A DNA stretch of 64,000 bases from Chloroflexota bacterium (lineage in GTDB: Bacteria > Chloroflexota > Anaerolineae > Promineifilales > Promineifilaceae). The position numbers were made by a program, and so were the translations under genes. Position 1 is the stretch's first letter. Every line of letters begins with the position of its first letter. Below, piece after piece: positions 57,738 through 64,000 of this stretch. Below the pieces are notes generated by a model, which saw only the letters and a list, made by a program, of their open reading frames with translations, ran no database searches and was not told where the DNA came from. The DNA lies in assembly GCA_022616275.1 (NCBI GenBank), contig JAKEFB010000100.1, forward strand, positions 32,769-96,768. Direction: 5' to 3'.

Positions 57738-59126
57738 ATGGATAGGACTTACTCCCTTCATTCTTTGCCGGCTAACCCGGCCCGCGCGCTGGCCACCTCC
57801 TACCCGGTCCGGGTGCTCTTCTTTTTACTGATTCACATCCCTATCGGGCTGCTGGTTAGAAGCAGCACCACCCTGGCCACCCTGCACGCCCTGGTGCTGC
57901 CTGCGTTGGGGGTTTTCTTTCTCTTGCGGGACCACGAACCACGGCGGCTCTGCAACGTGGTGGGGTATATGGTCGGAGCGGAAACGTTGTGGCGTTTACG
58001 CACGGCTCTCAATTATGAATACGACAAATACGCCATTGGCATCTTGCTCATCCTGGGTCTCTTGAAATACGGCCGAGACCGCAAGCTCGACTGGCTGCCG
58101 GCCCTCTACTTCGCCCTGCTGCTACCGGCTATTTTCTATATGCCGGCCTTTGATAGAGAGGTGGTTGCCTTTAACCTGGCCGGGCCGGTGCTGTTGGGGA
58201 TAGCCGCCATCTTTTTCAGCATGATAAAAATAGACCAGAGCCAGTTGCGGGGCTTCTTACTGTCTACACTGGCTCCCATCCTTGGGGTGGCGGCCATTGC
58301 TGCTTTTTCGACCATTACGACCGAGGAAATTGTTTTTACCGGCGGCACCAACCCGATTACCTCCGGCGGTGATGGTGGCAACCAGATATCGGCCATCATG
58401 GGCCTGGGCGCTGTCATTGCCTTGACCCTGGCTGCTCTCTTGAGAGGTCACCGCTTTTTGCAGTTCTTTATGATCGGCTGCACCATCGATCTGCTGGCCC
58501 AAAGCGCCTTTACCTTTGCCCGGGGTGGATTCTTCACGGCATTGGGCGCCATTACCATCTTTAGCTTTTATTTGCTGCGAGACCACCGCCAGCGGGTGAT
58601 CTTGTTGCTGGGTATTCCCATCGTCTTACTGGTCAACGTCTACCTGGTCTTCCCCATGCTAAACACCTTTTCGAATGGCGTCTTTTTTCAGCGCCTGCAA
58701 GACTCGGACACGACCGGCCGGGATGCGATCGCCTTTCAGGACCTGGAACTTTTCCAGGAAAATCCAATGCAGGGGGTGGGACTGGGGGAGTCAGTGTATG
58801 CTCATGCCGAAGTCTTCCGAATCACCCAGCCGCACACCGAAGCCACCCGGATGCTGGCGGAGCATGGACTGCCGGGTCTGTTAGCCCTGCTGATCTGGTT
58901 GTGGTTGATGGCCCGGCGAATTCTGCGGCCGGCCCCTCCGACAATGAAGATTTTTGCTGTCACTTTTCTGGCCTGGTCGTTCGCAACGACGCTGCACGTG
59001 GCTATGCGATTGGCGGCTCCGGCCGTCTTGTTTGGGCTGGGGGCGTTGGTCCAATTCACTCAGGAGCAGCCGGCCGCCCAGGAACTGCCGGCCCCGGCTG
59101 AAGCGCCGGAAACAACCAACGCATAA
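57738..59126 (+). CDS. O-antigen ligase/polymerase family protein
   Basis: A 462-residue membrane protein with about 12 TM segments. SAFTFARGGFFTALGAITIFSFY is the Wzy_C-like conserved segment, and QGVGLGESVYAHAE with PHTEATRMLAEHGLPGLLALL the second signature (E-H-G-x-x-G). It lacks the TPR extension of the 7.7-kb homologue. It probably polymerises repeat units or ligates the chain to its acceptor outside the membrane. The gene follows a methyltransferase by 4 nt and precedes another by 10 nt. Confidence 0.87.
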   Translation: MDRTYSLHSLPANPARALATSYPVRVLFFLLIHIPIGLLVRSSTTLATLHALVLPALGVFFLLRDHEPRRLCNVVGYMVGAETLWRLRTALNYEYDKYAIGILLILGLLKYGRDRKLDWLPALYFALLLPAIFYMPAFDREVVAFNLAGPVLLGIAAIFFSMIKIDQSQLRGFLLSTLAPILGVAAIAAFSTITTEEIVFTGGTNPITSGGDGGNQISAIMGLGAVIALTLAALLRGHRFLQFFMIGCTIDLLAQSAFTFARGGFFTALGAITIFSFYLLRDHRQRVILLLGIPIVLLVNVYLVFPMLNTFSNGVFFQRLQDSDTTGRDAIAFQDLELFQENPMQGVGLGESVYAHAEVFRITQPHTEATRMLAEHGLPGLLALLIWLWLMARRILRPAPPTMKIFAVTFLAWSFATTLHVAMRLAAPAVLFGLGALVQFTQEQPAAQELPAPAEAPETTNA

Positions 59127-59136
59127 ACAGACGACG

Positions 59137-60069
59137 ATGAAGTGGACTACCAAGGCTCTCATCCAGCGTACCCTCGCCCAACTGCCGGCCGGACAGCAGG
59201 TGTACTACCTGGGCCAGCGACTTGGCGGCGGGCTACGCGGTTTCACTGTAGATGGCAAAGTTCGCCAGGGATTGGCCCTGATGGGCGCCTTTCAGGAAGC
59301 AGGAGAAACTATCGCCGGAAGGGCCACGGTCGAACTCGGCACAGGTTGGGCTCCGGTCGTGCCCCTGCTTTTCTGGCTCTACGGGCAGGAACGGTGCGAA
59401 ACGTTCGACGTTTCCCGGTTGCTGCGCCACTCACTGGTCGTCAAGAGTGCCCGGCAACTGGCGGCTATGACTGGCGACAGCAATAGCTTGCTGGCGCAGT
59501 GGCCGGGCGGCGCGGTGCAGCCTGAGCGGCAACGTGTTCTGTCCGACCTGGTAGCCAGGAAAGCCAGTGGGCCAGAGATTTTACAGACCTGCCAGGTAAA
59601 GTACCACGCCCCAGGAGACACGGCCGCCACCGGCCTGCCGGCAGCCAGCACAGACGTCGTTTATTCTAATACCGTATTGGAGCACGTTCCTCTCCGAGAG
59701 CTTCAGCGCCTCTTTGACGAAGCCGGCCGCATTTTGCGGCCGGGTGGTTATATGCTGCACCAGATTGATCCCAGCGATCACTTCTCCCACGGCGATCCAT
59801 CCATACCGGTTTTGAACTTCCTGCAATTTTCCCAAAACGAGTTTGAGTGCTATAATTCTACTTTGTTCTACCAGAACCGGTTGCGTGCGCCTTTTTATTA
59901 CCAGCTTGTCCAGGAACATGGGTTTGAAATTGTTTACTGGACCACCGATCTCAACCAGAAAGCCTTAGCTCAGTTAACCAGTCTAGCTATAGATCGTGCC
60001 TTTGCTCACTTTTCCCCCGAAGAGTTGAGCGGCACGGGCATACGGCTCGTGGCCAGAGTCTCTTCTTAA
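59137..60069 (+). CDS. SAM-dependent methyltransferase
   Basis: A 310-residue protein. ATVELGTGWAPVVPLLFWLYG replaces the usual motif I (E-L-G-T-G). DVVYSNTVLEHVPLRELQRLF is the motif II region and ILRPGGYMLHQIDPSDHFSHG motif III, as in Methyltransf_11-type enzymes. ATG 59137 follows a short GACGACG repeat. A terminator-like hairpin lies 48 nt after the stop, so it may close this transcription unit. Confidence 0.8.
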   Translation: MKWTTKALIQRTLAQLPAGQQVYYLGQRLGGGLRGFTVDGKVRQGLALMGAFQEAGETIAGRATVELGTGWAPVVPLLFWLYGQERCETFDVSRLLRHSLVVKSARQLAAMTGDSNSLLAQWPGGAVQPERQRVLSDLVARKASGPEILQTCQVKYHAPGDTAATGLPAASTDVVYSNTVLEHVPLRELQRLFDEAGRILRPGGYMLHQIDPSDHFSHGDPSIPVLNFLQFSQNEFECYNSTLFYQNRLRAPFYYQLVQEHGFEIVYWTTDLNQKALAQLTSLAIDRAFAHFSPEELSGTGIRLVARVSS

Positions 60070-60116
60070 ACCCAATAGATCCCAGGTCTGGCGTCAGACT
60101 CCGTGTGTAAGGATAC

Positions 60117-60150
60117 GATAGTTCGTGCTCCTACTATCGAACTATCTTTT
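60117..60150 (+). terminator. Intrinsic terminator
   Basis: Perfect 9-bp stem GATAGTTCG/CGAACTATC (60117-60125 with 60138-60146), 12-nt loop and TTTT tail. It lies between the methyltransferase and the following glycosyltransferase. The stem is A/T-rich, so termination may be partial. Confidence 0.65.
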
Positions 60151-60181
60151 CAGGACGAGTCTTGGCGAGGGTTCGTGTATT

Positions 60182-61228
60182 ATGACAGAATTACCTACTG
60201 TTACGATTACGATACCTGTACTCAATGAGGCAACTTATATTGGCAGCGTTTTGGACGCTGTCCTGGCTCAGGATTATCCACAAGACAAGTTAGAAGTGAT
60301 CCTTGCCGACGGGATGTCTACGGACGGTACCCAGGAGATTATTCAACGATATGTCCGGCAACAGGCTGAAGCCAACGGCTGGAGGACCGGCCCATACCTT
60401 ACCGTGATCAACAACCCAGGCCGGATAGTCTCCACCGGGCTTAATACGGCCATCCGCGAGGCCAGGGGAGACGTCATCGTCCGGGTAGACGCTCATACCA
60501 TCATCGAACAGGATTACGTGCGGCAATGTGTGGCCGCCCTGGAGCAGAGCGGCGCTGACGGCGTGGGGGGGCCGATGATGGCTGTTGGCGCCGGCTACAC
60601 CGCCGAAGCGATTGCCCTGGCTTCCAGCTCGCCCTTTGGCATTGGCAACTCCGTTTACCGCACTTCCCGCTACTTTCGCGAACGATTCGTCGAAACCACC
60701 CATATGGGCGCTTATCGCAAGGGGACGTTGTTTAAAGTAGGCCTTTTCAACGAACATTTCGTCCGCCATCAGGACTATGAGCTGGACTACCGCATTCGCC
60801 AGGGCGGCGGTAGCATCTTTCTTTCGCCGTACATCCGTTCTCACTATTTTGTGCGCGGCAGCCTGCAAAAGCTGTGGCGCCAGTATTTTCAATACGGCTT
60901 CTGGAAAGGTAAATTTTTACGGGAAAGCGCCAGCTCCCTCAAGTGGCGCCACGCCGTTCCTCCCCTTTTCGTTTTAGCCCTGGCGGCCACCATTATCCTG
61001 GCCCTCGCCGGCAGCCCGCTTGGACTGCCTTCCTTGTTCATGACTGGCGCACTTTACTTGCTGTTTTTGTTGCTGGGCACAGCGGCTACCTGTGCTAAAA
61101 AAGAGTGCTTGAAATATTTGCCCATTACGCCGATAATATTTGTCTGTCTGCATCTCAGTTGGGGACTCGGCGTGTGGTTTGGTCTATTCCTACCAGAACT
61201 GTTATCTCCCAAACGTTGGCCTCGCTAG
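60182..61228 (+). CDS. Family 2 glycosyltransferase with C-terminal TM segments (ExoA-like)
   Basis: A 348-residue protein. TVTITIPVLNEATYIGSVLD is the GT2 start, VILADGMSTDGTQEI the acidic loop, DVIVRVDAHTIIEQDYV the D-x-D site, and HQDYELDYRIRQGG the acceptor ED motif with a downstream basic segment. Three or more hydrophobic helices follow at about 265-340. ExoA-type enzymes add sugars to a lipid carrier at the membrane. ATG 60182 is used; the open frame upstream includes the terminator. The BY-kinase gene follows 34 nt downstream. Confidence 0.88.
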   Translation: MTELPTVTITIPVLNEATYIGSVLDAVLAQDYPQDKLEVILADGMSTDGTQEIIQRYVRQQAEANGWRTGPYLTVINNPGRIVSTGLNTAIREARGDVIVRVDAHTIIEQDYVRQCVAALEQSGADGVGGPMMAVGAGYTAEAIALASSSPFGIGNSVYRTSRYFRERFVETTHMGAYRKGTLFKVGLFNEHFVRHQDYELDYRIRQGGGSIFLSPYIRSHYFVRGSLQKLWRQYFQYGFWKGKFLRESASSLKWRHAVPPLFVLALAATIILALAGSPLGLPSLFMTGALYLLFLLLGTAATCAKKECLKYLPITPIIFVCLHLSWGLGVWFGLFLPELLSPKRWPR

Positions 61229-61262
61229 TCAAAAATCGGGTTGTATCGGGACGGATATTGTT

Positions 61263-63212
61263 ATGGAACTAAAGCTTCTTCTAGTATTTTTACGGCGCTG
61301 GGCCTGGCTCCTGGGCCTGGGCGCCTTGCTTGGGGCTGGGGCTGGCTACCTGATTAGCCACTACCAGACGCCTGCCTACCGTGCCTCGACCAGGGTCTTG
61401 ATTACCGGCGATCTCAACGAATTGGACGAAACAGCCAGCCGGCGAAGTCTCCAGGAATTGGTCGGCACGTACACCCAGTTACTGTTGACCAGGTCTACCT
61501 CCAGCCTCGCCTCCGAGCGCCTGGGTTATTCGGTTAATCCGGCGAAAATAAACGTTCGGGCGATCCCCAATACAAAGTTGTTTGAAGTCACCTACGAAAG
61601 CGACGACCCGCAGCGGGCGGCTGAAACGGTCAATGTGTTGGTAACGGTGTTGATCGAACAAAATGACACGTTGCAGTCCAACCGGGTCATTTCCTCGGCC
61701 AGTGGTCTCAAGACGCAAATTGACGAAGTGAAGGTCCAGATGGAGGACCTGGAAGAAGAAATTGCCAGCATCTACCAGTTGACGCGAGAACAAAAACAGG
61801 AGGATTTATCCAGCCAGATTGCCTCACTGGAAACAGACATTGACAATCTACAGCGAGAAATTTTGAACCTGACGGTCCAATATAACGAAGCCAATCTGGC
61901 GGCCGCGGCCAGTGAAGGCGCTGAGGGTGAGGAAGTAGAGGGGGAACCGGAAACACCCCCATTGACCCTGGAACAAGAAACAACCCTGGAAGGCAAGCGC
62001 AGCCAACTGGCCAAGCTAGAGTCGGACCTGGCCAGGTTTCGCCAGGCCCACTTTGACCTGACTGTCCTGGGCCGATTTGAACCAGGGCAAAATACGGACG
62101 ATAGTATACGCCTCAACCAGGCCCAGACTGAGCTGGAGCTGTACCGGCAACTTTATTCCGACCTGCTCAGCGACTACGAGCTGGCCCGTATGACCAACCT
62201 CAGTGCCACGCCCAGCGTGGTCCAGGTAGACCCCGCCGTAGCTCCTGGGGCCCCTTTGCGTCCCCAGCCGGTGGCCAATACCATCTTTGCCGCCAGCGCC
62301 GGGCTGCTCCTGGCCGGCTTGATCGCCTTTGTCGTCGAGTACCTGGACGATTCTCTAAAGTCGGGTGAAGAGATTAACCATCTCTTTGGCGCGCCGGTCC
62401 TGGGCCGGATTATGTATGATCGTGGCGCGTTCAAAAAACAGGAGGTCCACGCCGCGCTGCACCCACGTTCCCCGGTCACCGAGTCGTTGCGCTCGCTGCG
62501 GACCAACCTGGAGTTTGCTAAAGTAGACCAGCCGCTCAAAAGCTTGCTGGTCACCAGCGCTAACCCGTCCGAGGGCAAGACCGCGGTCGCGGTCAATCTG
62601 GCGGCGGTGATGGCCCAGGCCGGGCAACACGTGCTCATTGTGGATGCCGACCTGCGCCGGCCGACGCTACACCAATATTTCGACATTCCCAACAACGTTG
62701 GGCTGACGAGTGTCCTGATTGATCAGGTGAACCTGCGCGATGCGCTGCATAAAAGCCCCGATGAGTACATCGCCATTCTGCCCAGTGGTCCTATCCCGCC
62801 CAACCCGGTTGAATTGTTGCGCAGCGCCAAGATGTCGCAGATCCTGGAGCAGATGGCCAAAGTGGCTGACGTGATCATCATTGATGGCCCACCCGTGGTT
62901 GTGGCCGACGCGCCGGTTCTGGCCGCCAAGGTCAGCGGCGTGTTGGTCGTCGTCCGTTACGCCAAAACCCGCAAAGCGATTGCCACCGGCATGGTCGAGC
63001 AGTTGGGGCGGGTCAACGCCAGGGTGGTTGGCGTCGTGCTAAACAGTATCAAGTCTCGGGCTAATCCTGATTACTATTACGGCCGTTATTACCACTATTA
63101 CCAAAAAGGCGACTCCAAGAACGGTTGGAAGGGCTTACACAAGCAGCAAACTGCTGTCCAGAAAACTTCCAGCGTAGAAAAACAAAGCAACGGTGTTCGG
63201 CTCAAGCAGTAG
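61263..63212 (+). CDS. Polysaccharide co-polymerase / BY-family tyrosine autokinase (Wzz-Wzc type)
   Basis: A 649-residue fusion. Residues about 1-35 and 335-360 are TM helices flanking a periplasmic Wzz domain with long coiled coils (about 140-230 and 260-330). The cytoplasmic kinase has Walker A in TSANPSEGKTAVAVNLA, Walker A' in HVLIVDADLRRP and Walker B in VIIIDGPPV. It ends with a Tyr cluster (NPDYYYGRYYHYYQ) for autophosphorylation. It controls chain length and export. ATG 61263 is chosen; the longer frame overlaps the ExoA-like gene. A strong terminator follows, so it is the last gene of the locus. Confidence 0.95.
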   Translation: MELKLLLVFLRRWAWLLGLGALLGAGAGYLISHYQTPAYRASTRVLITGDLNELDETASRRSLQELVGTYTQLLLTRSTSSLASERLGYSVNPAKINVRAIPNTKLFEVTYESDDPQRAAETVNVLVTVLIEQNDTLQSNRVISSASGLKTQIDEVKVQMEDLEEEIASIYQLTREQKQEDLSSQIASLETDIDNLQREILNLTVQYNEANLAAAASEGAEGEEVEGEPETPPLTLEQETTLEGKRSQLAKLESDLARFRQAHFDLTVLGRFEPGQNTDDSIRLNQAQTELELYRQLYSDLLSDYELARMTNLSATPSVVQVDPAVAPGAPLRPQPVANTIFAASAGLLLAGLIAFVVEYLDDSLKSGEEINHLFGAPVLGRIMYDRGAFKKQEVHAALHPRSPVTESLRSLRTNLEFAKVDQPLKSLLVTSANPSEGKTAVAVNLAAVMAQAGQHVLIVDADLRRPTLHQYFDIPNNVGLTSVLIDQVNLRDALHKSPDEYIAILPSGPIPPNPVELLRSAKMSQILEQMAKVADVIIIDGPPVVVADAPVLAAKVSGVLVVVRYAKTRKAIATGMVEQLGRVNARVVGVVLNSIKSRANPDYYYGRYYHYYQKGDSKNGWKGLHKQQTAVQKTSSVEKQSNGVRLKQ

Positions 63213-63286
63213 GTTGCTTGTTAACAAAGTACCAGCACGAGGTTAAACTGTTTCTGCCTCGTGAGCGTTTATAGCTGAACGTTTAT

Positions 63287-63324
63287 GTTGAGGCGACAGT
63301 TAACACTGTCGCCTCAACTGTTTT
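63287..63324 (+). terminator. Strong intrinsic terminator after the polysaccharide locus
   Basis: Perfect 13-bp stem GTTGAGGCGACAG/CTGTCGCCTCAAC (63287-63299 with 63306-63318), a 6-nt loop and the tail TGTTTT. It lies 75 nt after the BY-kinase stop and is the clearest transcription end in the window. Confidence 0.85.
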
Positions 63325-63383
63325 CTGGCGTACTGGTCTGTTCTTATTGGTTTTTAGAACATCAGAGTAGGACTTCTTTCCGA

Positions 63384-63412
63384 TTGTGACACTCATGGCC
63401 AAGCTGCATAAT
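63384..63412 (+). promoter_or_regulatory. Promoter of secreted-protein gene, copy 1
   Basis: TTGTGA (63384-63389), 17-nt spacer and CATAAT (63407-63412). The same arrangement is conserved before the second gene copy (63868-63896), which supports its function. Confidence 0.6.
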
Positions 63413-63453
63413 ACGATATACAGTCTCTCTACCAGTATCAGGAGGAAAATATA

Positions 63454-63840
63454 ATGGTAGTTTCCAGTCGCAAAGTAAAGTTTGTTCTTTTGGCGTCGGT
63501 CTTATTGGCTGTCATTGCCCTGGGGGTGGTTGGCGTGGGGGTGGTGCGAGCGAACAGCCTAGCTCCTGTCCCCAAGTGTTCCGAACCCGAGCTTCAGCCC
63601 AGTGGCAATTATCTTGTCGTTTGCAAACCAGGTGATGGCGCTACGATCGCAAGAGCCAGGGTACAGAACATTAACAATATCCCTGGCTCTTTCATAACGC
63701 TCCAGTTCATACCTGAAGGAGCCCGAATTGAATTTAACGACCCCGATGGAGCCTGCTATCGGTGGCAGGTGAGAGACACAAATCTCAATGTGAATAATTA
63801 CACCAGGGGCTATCCCAACTTAGTCGCTGGCGGCTGTTAG
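63454..63840 (+). CDS. Small secreted protein of unknown function, copy 1
   Basis: A 128-residue protein with a signal peptide (about 1-34; basic start, then FVLLASVLLAVIALGVV and cleavage probably after RAN). The mature part has four Cys, at KCSEPE, VVCKPG, GACYRW and the C-terminal GGC. This suggests two disulphides in a small beta-rich domain. AGGAGG at 63440-63445 is an excellent ribosome site. A near-identical promoter, leader and N-terminus begin again 485 nt downstream. Family unknown; a secreted matrix or adhesion protein is possible. Confidence 0.75.
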   Translation: MVVSSRKVKFVLLASVLLAVIALGVVGVGVVRANSLAPVPKCSEPELQPSGNYLVVCKPGDGATIARARVQNINNIPGSFITLQFIPEGARIEFNDPDGACYRWQVRDTNLNVNNYTRGYPNLVAGGC

Positions 63841-63867
63841 TGACAGCTATGTAGGACTTCTTTCCGA

Positions 63868-63896
63868 TTGTGTTACTCATGGCCAATCCGCACAAT
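63868..63896 (+). promoter_or_regulatory. Promoter of secreted-protein gene, copy 2
   Basis: TTGTGT (63868-63873), 17-nt spacer and CACAAT (63891-63896), at the same distance from the start codon as in copy 1 to within a base or two. Confidence 0.5.
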
Positions 63897-63938
63897 ACCA
63901 TTATACATTCTCTCTACCAGTATCAGGAGGCAAATATA

Positions 63939-64000
63939 ATGGTAGTTTCCAGTCGTAAAGCCGGGTTGGTTTTGGTGGCGCTTGTCTTTCTAGCCGCCAT
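63939..64000 (+). CDS. Small secreted protein, copy 2 (cut by window end)
   Basis: Starts MVVSSRK like copy 1 but then diverges (AGLVLVALVFLAA in place of VKFVLLASVLLAV), still a signal peptide. The AGGAGG site is kept. Only 20 codons are visible, so the mature protein is not known. The copies form a direct tandem duplication of promoter plus gene. Confidence 0.75.
   Translation, partial: MVVSSRKAGLVLVALVFLAA

Noticed and set aside
1-64000. tRNA, rRNA or tmRNA genes
   Set aside because: I looked through the gaps for T-arm and acceptor patterns and found none. All gaps are under 300 nt and are described by repeats, promoters or terminators.

Overview
This is a GC-rich bacterial window in which every gene I can support lies on the + strand. 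The GC-rich parts are dense in the words GGCCGG and CGGCCG. The gene content (a BY-kinase/Wzz fusion, Wzm/Wzt exporter, lipoproteins with Thr/Pro-rich linkers, WD40 proteins with an ATAEA-type stalk, a four-helix-bundle IVP gene and many short intergenic tandem repeats) fits a filamentous or mat-forming Chloroflexota (Anaerolineae/Ardenticatenia-like). That placement is inference; no rRNA or tRNA gene is present to confirm it.

The main content is one very large surface/extracellular polysaccharide locus. 1-9.9 kb: GH1-like and GH2 glycosidases, an HtrA protease, a flippase-like membrane protein, an alkaline-phosphatase-superfamily enzyme and an O-antigen ligase/polymerase with TPRs. 10.1-19.7 kb: a lipoprotein, a structured leader RNA, the Wzm/Wzt exporter, a GT2, an FkbM methyltransferase, three sulfotransferases, a second methyltransferase and another GT2. 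23.2-35.0 kb: GT4 glycosyltransferases, a nonulosonate block (CMP-sugar synthetase, NeuB-isomerase fusion, ACP, acyl-AMP ligase), a sulfotransferase, a GT-B-like protein and a hexapeptide acyltransferase. 38.4-63.2 kb: a sulfotransferase, GNATs, two polysaccharide deacetylases, several GT4s, methyltransferases, large exported proteins, a second O-antigen ligase, an ExoA-like GT2 and the BY-kinase, closed by a strong terminator. 63.4-64 kb: a tandemly duplicated small secreted protein. The likely product is a heavily decorated glycan (sulfated, methylated, deacetylated, probably with a nonulosonic acid).

Three AT-richer islands, poor in GGCCGG, interrupt the locus and look acquired. (a) 19.7-23.2 kb: a small membrane protein and two related Nudix-like proteins, one fused to a membrane segment and a degenerate nucleotide-cyclase-homology domain; it abuts the 3' remnant of a sugar epimerase. 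(b) 35.0-38.4 kb: a tRNA-guanine-transglycosylase-like (DpdA-like) protein, an OB-fold-like partner and a helical-hairpin gene split by an in-frame TGA. (c) 39.4-42.1 kb: a membrane-anchored WD40 protein. Islands (a) and (b) are my best candidates for undescribed systems.

A second theme is repeats. Heptamer arrays and palindromes sit precisely at gene-gene junctions. In several places they supply the stop codon, the start codon or the Shine-Dalgarno sequence of the neighbouring genes. One cassette (25.7-26.2 kb) carries a four-helix-bundle gene between oppositely oriented arrays of the same heptamer.
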